From Streptomyces coacervatus (GTDB lineage Bacteria; Actinomycetota; Actinomycetes; Streptomycetales; Streptomycetaceae), in the NCBI RefSeq assembly GCF_029223485.1, contig NZ_JARHTP010000001.1, forward strand, positions 496,001 through 560,000: a stretch of DNA of 64,000 bases, in the 5' to 3' direction. A program made the translations under genes and the position numbers. This document shows positions 35,752-45,396 of this stretch, one piece after another (within the stretch, counting starts at the first letter, position 1; every line of letters starts with the position of its first letter). A model generated the notes under the pieces. It was not told where the DNA came from. It saw only the letters and a list, made by a program, of their open reading frames with translations, and ran no database searches.

Positions 35752-36453
35752 ATGACAGCACTGGCCGAACACGACTCCGCCACGGCGGCCCGGATTCTCG
35801 CCGCGACCCGGCATCTGGTCCTCAAGCGAGGCGTCAAAGGGCTGACCGTGGCCGAGATCGCGCAGAAGGCACACGTCGGCAAGGGCACGGTGTACCTGTA
35901 CTGGGGCACCAAGCACGACCTTCTGTTCGGGCTGTTCGCCAGGGACTTCCTGACCTTCCTGGAGGGTGAGATCCAGGCACTAGGCGCCGACCCGGCCATC
36001 TGCCGTCCGCATGTGCTCTTCCCGCAGATCGCCCGCAACGCCGTGAGCTACCCCTTCGTACGCGCGATGCAGACCGGCGACGACGACCTGTTGGGCGTTC
36101 TCGCCCAGCATCCGCGCAGCGTGGAACTGCTCGACCAGCTGGGCCCCACAGCGCTGATGTACACGGTCCTGCCGGTGTGGCGCGAGCACCGGCTGGTACG
36201 GACCGACTGGCCCCTCGATGAACAGGCCTACGCCCTGCAGGCACTCATGACCGGCTTCCTCGGCGCCGTCACCGGGCCGCAGGCCCCGAGCGTCGTCACC
36301 GTCGACGACCCCGACCGGGTCATGGCCGCCACGGTGACGGCCCTGCTCGGCCCCGCGGAAGCCGGCCCGGACGAGATCCGCGCAGCCGCCGAGGAAGGCC
36401 TGCGTGTGCTGCGCGAGCGACGCGACGCCGTGCTCGCCCTGATCGCCACCTGA
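35752..36453 (+). CDS. TetR family regulator of the GMC/BBE module
   Basis: 233 residues; AAGGGAA before the ATG. Canonical HTH GVKGLTVAEIAQKAHVGKGTVYLYWGTKHDLLFGLF (about residues 25-62), then a helical ligand domain. Being inside the gene row, it probably feeds back on the row's promoter, where two ACTGACTGCCAGTCAGT-type palindromes lie. A hairpin (36475-36495) follows before the SnoaL gene. Confidence 0.87.
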   Translation: MTALAEHDSATAARILAATRHLVLKRGVKGLTVAEIAQKAHVGKGTVYLYWGTKHDLLFGLFARDFLTFLEGEIQALGADPAICRPHVLFPQIARNAVSYPFVRAMQTGDDDLLGVLAQHPRSVELLDQLGPTALMYTVLPVWREHRLVRTDWPLDEQAYALQALMTGFLGAVTGPQAPSVVTVDDPDRVMAATVTALLGPAEAGPDEIRAAAEEGLRVLRERRDAVLALIAT

Positions 36454-36474
36454 CCCGAGAGAACACACAGTCCA

Positions 36475-36495
36475 GAACCGGAGGGTTTCCGGTTC
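36475..36495. terminator. Hairpin between TetR and SnoaL genes
   Basis: GAACCGGA (36475-36482) and TCCGGTTC (36488-36495) form a perfect 8-base stem with a five-base loop. It may attenuate transcription into the SnoaL gene or be an operator; too close to the next start to decide. Confidence 0.4.
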
Positions 36496-36522
36496 GAGTC
36501 GAGAGACGACGGAGGCACCAAC

Positions 36523-36927
36523 ATGACCGAGACGACCGGGGCAACCCCCGTGAAGGACACCGTCATCGACCGCTACATCAGTATCTACGACCGTACGGCG
36601 TACGAGCCTGAGGCCCTGAAGGAGCTTGAGGCGATCTTCGCGCCGGACGCCGTCGTCGAGCTCGCCGACGGAATGGAACCGGCGACCGGACTGCCCGCGA
36701 TCATGGCGGTGTACGAGCACCTGGCCAAGGGCATGGCCGACAGCAAGCACTTCTGGACCGTCACGGAGCTCGACGACGGCAGGCTGGAGTGCCACTGGAT
36801 CCAGGCCGCCCGCGGGACCGACGGCCGCCTCATCGGCCAGAGCGGCATCGAGCAGGCCACCGTCAACGCCGACGGGCAGATCACCCACCTGGTCAACCGG
36901 TTCGTACCGGTCGTCGGCTGGGTCTGA
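36523..36927 (+). CDS. SnoaL-like/NTF2-fold protein
   Basis: 134 residues. DRYISIYDRTAYEPEALKELEAIFAPDAVVELADGMEPATGLPAIMAVYEHLAK and FWTVTELDDGRLECHWIQAAR are typical of SnoaL-like proteins (helix, then curved sheet). GACGGAGG precedes the ATG. Last gene of the GMC module. No catalytic His-Asp pair can be assigned with confidence; it could be an isomerase or a binding protein for an oxidised product. Confidence 0.65.
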   Translation: MTETTGATPVKDTVIDRYISIYDRTAYEPEALKELEAIFAPDAVVELADGMEPATGLPAIMAVYEHLAKGMADSKHFWTVTELDDGRLECHWIQAARGTDGRLIGQSGIEQATVNADGQITHLVNRFVPVVGWV

Positions 36928-37412
36928 GAGGAGTTCGGGCTTCTCCGACTCCGAGTGGGCCCGCGTGAACTCCCGTTCCCGACGGCAGAGATGGGCATGA
37001 CTCGTCCGCCGGTGAACGGAGACTCACGCGGGCCCACGCCCCCGAGCCCGCCGTCCACCCATGGAAGGTTGCCACCTCGCGGGGCGTGGCAGGATGGTGC
37101 GGGTACCTACGGCGAAGCGGCAGCCACCGGTCGTGATACCTCATCCGCCCGAAGACCCGCACCGGCGGCCCGCGTCGGACCGTCACCACGCGCACCCCCC
37201 GGCAGCCGCCCGCACACCCGCGCAGTGACCGTCCGCAGCCTCCTGCGGGACGCCGTCGTCCCCCGGTCGGTGGCGGGTCCCCGGGCGAAGCCGGGACGGC
37301 CGTTCGGCACAAGTTGATTCACCCCCCGTTTCCCAACATTCACCCACGTCTGCCATACCCCGGTGCCCGCAACACGCGGGAGCCTTTCGGCAGCCCCGAT
37401 GAAAGGCAGACG
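36928..37412. other. Long intergenic region with a nested hairpin
   Basis: 485 bases. GTGGGCCCGCGTGA (36955-36968) and TCACGCGGGCCCAC (37024-37037) are a perfect 14-base inverted repeat. The 55-base loop holds shorter pairs (CCGTTC with GAACGG, GACG with CGTC), so the 83 bases may fold as one long stem. It begins 28 bases after the SnoaL stop and may be a terminator or a relict element. The remaining C-rich stretch to 37412 must carry the protease promoter, but I see no clear boxes. Confidence 0.45.
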
Positions 37413-39872
37413 ATGCGGAAGAAGTTCAGGCGTCTCAGAGCCCGCCTGGCCCTGGTGGTCTCCGCTGTGGTGATCCTCGGGTCCACCGGCGTGAACGGCA
37501 TCGCGGCCGCCGAACCGACGGCATTGGCCAGAGGTGCCTTCGACGGCACTCTGAGTGCCGACGCGCCCGAAGGCTCCACGATCGGCTGGTCCACGGCGCT
37601 CTCCGCCGACGGGCGCCGGGCCGTCATGGGCGCGCCCACCGTGAACGGCCTGAACGGAGCTGTCTACGTCTACGACAGGACACACACCGGCTGGGCGCAG
37701 CCGACGGTCCTCAACGTTCCCGGCACGCGATACCAGGAGCTCGGGTTCTCGGTGGCCATCTCGGACGACGGTCGAACGATCGTGACCGGGGCGCCGTTCC
37801 AACAGGGCGGCCGTGCCTATGTGTTCGCCCTGACGCGGACGGACGGATGGCAGCTCAGCGCCACCCTCACCGTGCCCGGTCTCACGGTCGACGACTTCGG
37901 AGGCTCCGTCTCGATATCCGGTGACGGCACGACCATCGCCATCGCCGACCAGTTCGACGAGGCGAGGCGAGGCTCGGTCTTCGTCTCCGCGAAGGCCGAC
38001 GGCGGCTGGTCCGACCCCACCCAGATCGTCGGCACCGACTCCGCGCCCAACGACCTCTTCGGGTCCGCGATCTCCCTCTCGGCCGACGGCTCACGACTCG
38101 CGGTAGGCGCCAAGGGCCGGTCCAAGTACAACGGTGCCGTCTACACCTTCGACCGGGACGGTGGCGCATGGTCCCAGACCGCCGAGCTCACCCGCGCCGA
38201 CGGTGTGCCGGCCGAGCGGTTCGGCAACGGTGTGGCCCTCGCGGGTGACGGGAGGGTGCTGATCGCCAGTGCTCCCTACCACGGCAACGGTCTCGCCTAC
38301 GCCTATCGTCTCCGGGGCGACGGCTGGACCACGGGCGAGACCCTCCAGCCGACCCAGAAGTCCGACTACCCCAGCGACGCCGTCTCCGTGGCCGCGTCGT
38401 ACGACGGCTCCGTGCTGATGGTCGGACTCCCGGCCCGAAACACTCTGCAGGGCGCCGCCCAGGTCTTCGAACAATCAGGAGCGCGCTACTCCCCGAAGGC
38501 GATGCTGGTGCCTTCCGAGTACGCGGGATGGATGGTGCTCGCCGGAGCCGGCAAGTCCGTCGCGCTGTCCGCCGACGGCCGCACCGCGATGCTGGGCGCG
38601 CCCACGGTCTCGTACAACTATCCCGCCGGTGCCGGTTACGTCTACGACCTCGCGCGTCCCTCGGGCTTCCTTGCCCCGGTCGGTACCCGGTCCCCCTCAC
38701 GGGCCGCCGACTCCCCGCACGAGCCGGGCGCTCGTGGGCCGCTCGACCTCTCGGACACCCGGCACCTGACGAGGTCCGCGACGGCCGGACAGGACCATCC
38801 GATCCTGGACCGCTCCCGTCAGGCGGCGTCGGTCTGCGGTGACATGGTGGCGGACGGCACCGCCTGCGGGGTGAAGATCGCCACCGACCAGTCCCTGCAG
38901 CCGCTGGTCACCGCCGACTACCAAGACGGTCTCTCCGCGACGCAGTTGCAGACGGCGTACGGGCTCACGGGCCCGTCGAAGGCGACTACCGTCGCGGTCG
39001 TGGACGCCTACGCGAACCCGGACGCGGTGGCGTCGCTCAACACCTACCGCAGTCGGTTCGGTCTCGGACCGGCCGACATCACCCAGGTGAACCAGGACGG
39101 CGGCTCCACACTGCCGGAGGCCAACGCGAACTGGGGCGTCGAGGAGATGCTCGACCTCGAGATGGTCTCGGCCGCCTGCCCGGACTGCAAGATCCTCTAC
39201 GTCGGCGCCGACTCCGCGAGCTTCGACGACCTGGGGACCGCCGTGAACACCGCGGTTCGTCTCGGAGCCAAGGTCGTCTCCAACTCCTACGGCGGCGACG
39301 AGTCCGCCGACGCCCTGCACGCACAGGACGCGTACTACACCCACCCCGGTGTCGCGATCACGGTGAGCAGTGGTGACGGGGGCTACGGAATCTCCTACCC
39401 GGCGGCCTTCAACACGGTCGTCGCGGTCGGCGGGACCTCGCTGACCCTGAACCCCGACGGCACCCGGGCCTCCGAGACCTCGTGGGAGGGCGCCGGAAGC
39501 GGCTGCTCGCGGTTCGTCGCCAAACCCCGCTGGCAGAAGGACTCCGCCTGCGCCAACCGCACGGTCGCCGACGTGTCCGCAGTAGCGGACCCGGCCACGG
39601 GCGTCGCGGTGTACGACTCCTACGGCTTGCAGGGCTGGTCGGTCGTCGGCGGCACCAGTGTCGCGGCACCCGTCATCGCCGGCGTCTACGGCCGCACCGG
39701 TCACACCGGCGGCAATCCGGCGCAGCGCTTGTACTCGGCGCCCAAAGGCTCCCTGTACGACGTGACGGCAGGCAGCAACGGAACCTGCTCGGCTCTCTAT
39801 CTCTGCGAAGGAGCCAAGGGATACGACGGGGCGACCGGCCTCGGCTCGCCGAACGGGGTCGGCGCGTTCTGA
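37413..39872 (+). CDS. Secreted sedolisin-type (S53) protein with N-terminal beta-propeller
   Basis: 819 residues. MRKKFRRLRARLALVVSAVV...GIAAAE is a signal peptide. Residues about 40-430 hold repeated FG-GAP-like blades (SADGRRAVMGAPTVNGLNGAVYVYDR and similar). From about 470 comes a subtilisin-fold domain of the sedolisin kind: E577 and D581 in EEMLDLEM, oxyanion Asp655 in SSGDGG and catalytic Ser749 in GGTSVAAPV. Sedolisins are secreted acid serine-carboxyl peptidases; a normal pro-domain is not seen, the propeller being in its place. ATG at 37413 with GAAAGG upstream. Apparently unrelated to aromatic catabolism. Confidence 0.85.
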   Translation: MRKKFRRLRARLALVVSAVVILGSTGVNGIAAAEPTALARGAFDGTLSADAPEGSTIGWSTALSADGRRAVMGAPTVNGLNGAVYVYDRTHTGWAQPTVLNVPGTRYQELGFSVAISDDGRTIVTGAPFQQGGRAYVFALTRTDGWQLSATLTVPGLTVDDFGGSVSISGDGTTIAIADQFDEARRGSVFVSAKADGGWSDPTQIVGTDSAPNDLFGSAISLSADGSRLAVGAKGRSKYNGAVYTFDRDGGAWSQTAELTRADGVPAERFGNGVALAGDGRVLIASAPYHGNGLAYAYRLRGDGWTTGETLQPTQKSDYPSDAVSVAASYDGSVLMVGLPARNTLQGAAQVFEQSGARYSPKAMLVPSEYAGWMVLAGAGKSVALSADGRTAMLGAPTVSYNYPAGAGYVYDLARPSGFLAPVGTRSPSRAADSPHEPGARGPLDLSDTRHLTRSATAGQDHPILDRSRQAASVCGDMVADGTACGVKIATDQSLQPLVTADYQDGLSATQLQTAYGLTGPSKATTVAVVDAYANPDAVASLNTYRSRFGLGPADITQVNQDGGSTLPEANANWGVEEMLDLEMVSAACPDCKILYVGADSASFDDLGTAVNTAVRLGAKVVSNSYGGDESADALHAQDAYYTHPGVAITVSSGDGGYGISYPAAFNTVVAVGGTSLTLNPDGTRASETSWEGAGSGCSRFVAKPRWQKDSACANRTVADVSAVADPATGVAVYDSYGLQGWSVVGGTSVAAPVIAGVYGRTGHTGGNPAQRLYSAPKGSLYDVTAGSNGTCSALYLCEGAKGYDGATGLGSPNGVGAF

Positions 39873-39881
39873 CGGCGGTGG

Positions 39882-39908
39882 GGCCCCGTGCGACCACGGG
39901 ACGGGGCC
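39882..39908. terminator. Bidirectional hairpin between protease and LAL genes
   Basis: GGCCCCGT (39882-39889) pairs with ACGGGGCC (39901-39908), with an 11-base loop, exactly filling the gap between two convergent stop codons. Confidence 0.65.
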
Positions 39909-42864
39909 TCACCCGCCGCTCGAATCCAGGCGCTGGTCGCCGTCCTCCTCCACCAGGTCGGCGGCGGCGCGTGCCAGTTCGGCCCGGGTGGACACCCCGA
40001 GTTTCCGCTTGGCGGACTTCACCTGTGAATGGACCGTGTTGAGCGACTTGAACAGCCTGGCCGCGATGGCCGCGTCCGTCTCCCCGGCCGCGACGAGACG
40101 GAGCACTTCCCGCTCGCGAGGAGACAGCCGAGTGCCGTACCCGGTTCTTCCGCCACGTCTTCCCGGCGGGCGGGCGTTGACACCGACCGTCCGCAGTACC
40201 TCGACGACTCGTTCGCCGTCGACGACCGCTCCCAGCCGCGAGTACCCGTTCAGGACGTCGCGAAGCTCCGCGATTCCTGCCCCGTGCCCATCGTCGAGCA
40301 GACACCGGGCCGCCGCCTCGAGATCACGCAGCTCATGATGCGGTCGGGGTAACCCCCGCCACGCGGCGGCGGCCCTGTGGTGCAGCTCCCGCGCGCCGGC
40401 CAGATCCCCGTCGGCGCGCGCCACCATCGCACGGCAGCTCAGCAGCGCGGCGTCGGTGGCGGCGGAGTGGGTCTCGGCCAGGCCGACCGCCATCGAGTCG
40501 ACGATGTCGCGAGCAACCGCGTTCCGGCCTGTGAGCAGGAGCGCCTGAACACGTGTCCGCACCAGATCGCCGCCCCACAACCACACCCCCGTGTGCTGGA
40601 TCAGACGGAACGGCTCATCTGTCAGGGAGAGGGCCTCCGCGGGTTCGCCCCGGGCGATCGCGACCTCGGCCAGCCCCGCACGGGTCTCCATCACGAGCTC
40701 CGGGCCCAACTGGCTGGCGGGGTGATCGAGCATGGTGCGCAGGCGACGGCCCGCCTCGGCGAAGTCGCCTTCCACGGCCAGGAGTCGCGCCTCCACGATC
40801 TCGGCCTCAAGGCGCTCGCCCACCGCTCCGCGGCCGGCGGACACGAGCGCCGCCGCACGCTGCCGCAGCCCGTCCCAGGAGCCCTCCAGATAGTCGAGGT
40901 GCAGACCCATGGCCTCGAGTCCGGTGGACAGACGGAGGTACTCATAGGTGCTTGCCAGGTCGACTGCGGCTGCCAGGGTCGCGCGGGCCGTGCCGTATCT
41001 GCCCCAGACCAGTGCGCAGTGCGCAACGTTCCCCAGGCCGCGGGCCACGGTCAGCCGGTCGCGGACCGCTATGTCGTGTGTCGGGATCTTGGCGGCTTCG
41101 GTCCAGCCCTCCGCGGATCCGAATCGCAGGAGGACCGTCGCGAGATCGGTGACGAGATGCAGCTCGGACGCCGGGTCACGGTTCGCGAGGAGCTGTGATG
41201 CCTGACGCAGCCACTCGGCCCGTGTCGCCAATTCCCAGTTCGGCCAGGACAGATGCACCAGACTGATCATCGCCTGCCCCGCGAGCACCGGGTCGTCCGC
41301 AAGCAACGGGATCACCCGCTCGGTCTCCTCGGCGGCCTCGCTCATCCGGTCCGCCATGATCAGGACGCGGGCCAACTGCCAGCGGACGCGTCCCTGCTCC
41401 AGCCGCGGCAACGCCCGGTCCTGCGCCACCGACCGAAGGACGTCCACGACGACTCGGTACTCATCGACGCTGCGAAAGACCGGAAAGGGAATCTTCGACA
41501 CGATCCGGGTCAGGTCGGTGGGGCTTTGGGTGACGGCGGTCGCGAGCTCGAGCAGGATGTCGGCCGCCGTGCGGTCGTCGGCGCGGCCCAGGGCGAGGTC
41601 GGCGACCTCTTCCGCGTACCGTGCCCAGCCCTCTGCGTCGCCGGACTGCTTCAGGTGCCGCGCCAGTTGGACCACGGGCGGGGCCGGTAGCGCGCCCAAC
41701 GCCGCTGCCGCACGTGCGTGGAGCCGTGAACGCTCTCCCAGCGGGACCTCTTCGGTGACCGCGTCGAGGACCAGTGCGTGTCTGAAGGAGACCTCACCGT
41801 CCGCGAGCAGGCTCAGCAGATGCGAGGCGACGAGTTCGTCGACCGCTGTGCTGGTCGCCTGGTGGTCCAGTCCTGTAACGACGGAGAGCAAGGGGACGGA
41901 GGCGGGTTCGGAGAGGACGGCGAGTGCCCAGGCCACCAGCCGGGCCGACGGCGCGAGCCGATCCATACGCGAGGTCACCGACTCGCGGAGACTGGCGGGC
42001 GGCGCCAGAGCAGCGATGCCGGCGGGGCTCCAGTGCTCCTCGCCGGGGCTCTTCCGAGCCCGGTCGTGCAACGTCCGGATCAGGTCTTCGAGCAGGAGCG
42101 GAACACCTTGTGTGCGACGGTGGAGGAGACCGGCGACGCGGGGCGAGGCGACGAGACCCCCCAGCATCGACGCCACGAACCTCTCCGTGCCGGCCAGGTC
42201 GAGAGGGCCCAGGCGGATCACCCGTCCGGTGCTGCCGGAGGCTATGCGCAGGATCCGCGCTACCAGTTCGCGGGGCGGCCGCTCCTCATTGCGCCAAGTC
42301 TCGATCACCCGGACAGGGGTGTCGACCTCGACGGTTGCCAGGTGGAGCAGGAACTCGTGGGTGGTGTCGTCCGCCCAGTGCGCGTCTTCGAGCACCACCG
42401 TATGGGCACCCATCGCGCGCAACAGCTCGTCCAGAGCCCGGAAAAGGCGATGCCGCTCCAGTCCGGCACTCTCCGTCGGCGGCATCGGTTCGGGCAGGAA
42501 GTCGGACCACTCGGGGAAGAGCGGCCGCAGAGCCCCGGCCAGGCGCCCGAGCCGCACGCCGTCGGGCGGAGTCGGTGAGAGGGCCTCGATCAGGGTGCCC
42601 AGGGGGAACGGTGTGCTGATCGGGGGGGCATCGCAGGACCAGCACACCCTCGTGGCCGGGCATCGGGGCCTGAACGGTCTCCTTCACGAAACGGGACTTG
42701 CCGATTCCGGCCTCACCCTCGATGACCACCAACCTCGTCGACGGCCGGATCAGTGCCTCTTCGAGCCACCGTCGCTCGACATCCCGGCCGACGAACGCAG
42801 GCGACCGCACACTCTCCACCCGCTCGATACCAGCTGCCGGTGGACCTGCTCCCCCTTGCGGCAT
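39909..42864 (-). pseudogene. LAL-type LuxR regulator with AAA ATPase, interrupted by a frameshift
   Basis: The N-terminal part starts at ATG 42864 and holds FVGRDVERRWLEEAL and Walker A GEAGIGKSRF. At the seven-G run 42622-42628 the frame breaks: upstream reads GHEGVLVLRCPP, and the natural continuation ISTPFPLGTLIEAL is in the next frame. Removing one base joins both into about 984 residues, the normal LAL size, with Walker B VVLEDAHWADD, a long helical repeat region and C-terminal LuxR HTH (LSPREREVLRLVAAGETDAAIAARLFKSLNTVHSQVKSAKRKLGV). This could be a real pseudogene, slippage-controlled expression or a homopolymer read error. Target genes unknown; the P450 lies 149 bases upstream on the same strand. 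Confidence 0.8.
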
Positions 42865-43013
42865 ATCACCTACACCAAGATCGTGGGCGGCGAACGGTTG
42901 GTGGACGTCCGCGGCAGCCCTCCGGTGCGCGCATCGGCGAAAGCCTCTCGGCCTCGGACGGAGCACAGGATCAGAGGAAGGCCGCCCCGGCAACCGCTTC
43001 TCCGCACAGTACT

Positions 43014-44198
43014 TCAGGACCAGTGCAGTCGAAGCGGCAGGGACTGCAGATGCCTTACGTTGAGGCCGGGCTGGTAGTCGAGCCGCTCCGGTGGAATCGC
43101 CAACTCGAAGCGTGGCACCGTGCGCAGCAGCACCTCAAGAGCGGTGCGTGCCTCGAGGCGGGCGAGGGCGTGTCCCAGGCATGTGTGTTCTCCCCGGCCG
43201 AACGCGAGGTGGGCGTGGGGCGAGACACGGTCGAGGTCGATCTCGTCGGGCCGTTCGGCCAGCTTCGCGTCACGGTTGCCGGCGCCGAAACTCACCAGGA
43301 GGCGAGCGCCGGCCGGAATCGGGGTGCCGCCGAGCTCGGTGTCACGGGTCGCGGTCCGGTACAGCCCCTGGACCGGTGACTCCAGGCGCAGCAGCTCCTC
43401 CAGGAACGGGGCCAGCCGCGAGGGGTCCTGGCGCAACTGGTCGGCCAGCGGCGGATCCTCGGCCAGCAGCCGGGCGCCGCTGCTGATGGCATCGGCGGTC
43501 GTCACATTGCCGGCGAACAGCAGCTCGAGGACGAACCGGGTGGCGTCCTCCGCGTCGAGCCCGGATGCGGCGATCGTATGGAGAATGGTGGTCTCCTCCT
43601 CGACACCTGCCGCCGCCTCCAGTGCCGGCGCGAGGAGCGCGCCGAACTCCTCGCAGGCCTGTATGAAGCCTTGCAGGTCGGGTGAGTAGGTGAGGAAGGC
43701 GAGCACCTTCTCCGAGAGCCGCCGCATCTCGGCGGTGTCCGCTTCCGGCACGCCCAGCACCGTGGCGATGACAGCGATGGGCAGCTTGACGGCGAAGTCG
43801 GCCACGAAGTCGACCTCGTCGCGTCCGCGCAGGCCCTCGATCAGCTCCGTGGACATCGCCCGGATCTGCGGCTCGAAGGGAGCGATCCGGCGGGAGGTGA
43901 ACGCCCTGGCCGCCAGGCGACGGCGCCCGGTGTGTTCCGGCGGATCACTGGTGATCAGATAGAACCCGGTCCTCGCCGGCTCGTTCCCGGGCTCGATCGG
44001 CGGGAGTCCGAGCGCGTCGAGCGAGGAGAACGTCTCGACATCACGCAGGACCGCGTCGATGTCGTCGGCCCTGGTGACCATGAAGGCGTTGGCCTCCTCG
44101 ACGAAGGCCACACCTTGCTCTCGCAGTTGGGCGTACTGGGGGTAAGGGCAGTACGAGACCTCGGGCCCGGCGTGGCCGGTACTGTCATGGCTGGACAT
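43014..44198 (-). CDS. Cytochrome P450
   Basis: 394 residues, soluble bacterial type. Heme motif FGRGEHTCLGHALARLE, K-helix E-x-x-R in FLEELLRLESP, and LITSDPPEHTGRRRLAARAF (C-helix). The I-helix reads LLFAGNVTTADAI: the acid normally before TT is Val here, which may alter proton delivery. AGGGAGGA precedes the ATG at 44198. Divergent from the hydroxyquinol dioxygenase operon, with two IclR-like sites between. The nearby ferredoxin at 49401 is of the type that serves P450s as well as Rieske enzymes. Substrate unknown. Confidence 0.9.
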   Translation of the reverse strand: MSSHDSTGHAGPEVSYCPYPQYAQLREQGVAFVEEANAFMVTRADDIDAVLRDVETFSSLDALGLPPIEPGNEPARTGFYLITSDPPEHTGRRRLAARAFTSRRIAPFEPQIRAMSTELIEGLRGRDEVDFVADFAVKLPIAVIATVLGVPEADTAEMRRLSEKVLAFLTYSPDLQGFIQACEEFGALLAPALEAAAGVEEETTILHTIAASGLDAEDATRFVLELLFAGNVTTADAISSGARLLAEDPPLADQLRQDPSRLAPFLEELLRLESPVQGLYRTATRDTELGGTPIPAGARLLVSFGAGNRDAKLAERPDEIDLDRVSPHAHLAFGRGEHTCLGHALARLEARTALEVLLRTVPRFELAIPPERLDYQPGLNVRHLQSLPLRLHWS

Positions 44199-44322
44199 GG
44201 TGTCCTCCCTGTCCGTGCGGCGGCTCGCCGACATTCCGGGCCGGGGCACGCGAGTCCGGGGCCCGTGGAAAGTCCTGACCGGCCATGGTGCATGGACTCG
44301 GCTTGCGGGGGCGCTGCGGTGG

Positions 44323-44394
44323 CCGTTGAACGAACAACGTCTGCGGAGCTTCGTCGAGGTCGCGGTGCCTCGTTGTCCACTGGATGAACAGTGG
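44323..44394. promoter_or_regulatory. Two IclR-type sites between P450 and ring-cleavage operon
   Basis: CCGTTGAACGAACAA at 44323-44337 and CCACTGGATGAACAG at 44377-44391 share the GAACA-containing half of the motif at 7654 and 55431. The second is within the perfect inverted repeat CCACTG-GATGAA-CAGTGG (44377-44394). The 282-base gap has no gene. Confidence 0.5.
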
Positions 44395-44480
44395 TGTTGT
44401 GCGGGCCGGAGGGCCTTCGGATACTCGCGTGGCAGTGCGTGCCGCGGGCCGGCGGCCGACCGTCACCAGGGGACACCGAC

Positions 44481-45386
44481 GTGATCATCCAAGACGAGGA
44501 CCAGCTCACCGCGGCGGTACTTGCCGAGACCGAGCGGGCCGGTGATCCGCGTGTCAGGGAGATCGTCCGGGCGCTGGTGCGGCACCTGCACGATTTCGCC
44601 CGCGAAGTACGGTTGACCGAGAAGGAGTTCGACGCCTCCCTCGACATCGTGACCAGGCTGGGGCGGCTCACCACGCCCAGCCACAACGAGGTCAGACTGA
44701 TGGCGGGCTCACTGGGACTGTCGACGCTGGTCTCCCTGATGAACAACGGCACCGAGGACAGTCCGACCTCGGCGAACCTGCTCGGCCCGTTCTGGCGCCA
44801 GGGCAGTCCGAGGATGGACAACGGCGAGTCGATCGTCCGCTCGCCCACCGAGGGACCGCCGCTGTTCTTCACCGGCCGGATCGTCGACACCGAGGGGAAC
44901 GCGGTCGCCGGCGCGGAAGTCGACGTCTGGCATGCGTCACCGGCTGGCCTCTACGAGAACCAGGATCCCGAGCAGGCCGAGTGGAATCTCCGCGGGAAGT
45001 TCTTCAGCGACGCGGAAGGTGTCTTCGCCTTCCGCAGTATCAAGCCTTCCGGTTACCCGATACCGACGGACGGGCCTGTGGGTGATCTCCTGGCCGCGCT
45101 GAAGCGCCATCCCTTCCGGCCGGCCCATCTCCATGCGCTGATCTACAAACCGGGTTACAAGACCATCGCCTCCCAGCTCTACAGCCACGACGACCCCATT
45201 CTGGAGACCGACGCGCAGTTCGGCGTCGTACAGCGCCTCATCGGTACCTATGAGCGCCACGAGAACGAGCCCGCGCCGGACCCGGACGTGACCGAGCCCT
45301 GGTACAGCCTCGAGTTCACCTTCGTCGTCGAGCCGGGTGAGGCCTGGCTGCCGACCCCGCCCGTGTCCGCACAGCGCAGCCATTGA
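44481..45386 (+). CDS. Intradiol dioxygenase, hydroxyquinol 1,2-dioxygenase-like
   Basis: 301 residues from GTG 44481 with AGGGGAC upstream. The N-terminal helical dimer domain (LVRHLHDFAREVRLTEKEFDASLDIV) precedes the Fe(III) domain, with ligands Tyr in GLYENQ, Tyr in SGYPIP and two His in RPAHLHALIYKPGYK. LLGPFWRQGSPRMDNGESI and the length fit hydroxyquinol rather than catechol or protocatechuate enzymes. It would open 1,2,4-trihydroxybenzene to maleylacetate. It heads an operon with HpaH- and HpaI-like genes; the usual maleylacetate reductase is not in the window. Confidence 0.87.
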   Translation: MIIQDEDQLTAAVLAETERAGDPRVREIVRALVRHLHDFAREVRLTEKEFDASLDIVTRLGRLTTPSHNEVRLMAGSLGLSTLVSLMNNGTEDSPTSANLLGPFWRQGSPRMDNGESIVRSPTEGPPLFFTGRIVDTEGNAVAGAEVDVWHASPAGLYENQDPEQAEWNLRGKFFSDAEGVFAFRSIKPSGYPIPTDGPVGDLLAALKRHPFRPAHLHALIYKPGYKTIASQLYSHDDPILETDAQFGVVQRLIGTYERHENEPAPDPDVTEPWYSLEFTFVVEPGEAWLPTPPVSAQRSH

Positions 45387-45396
45387 GAGGACCTCT

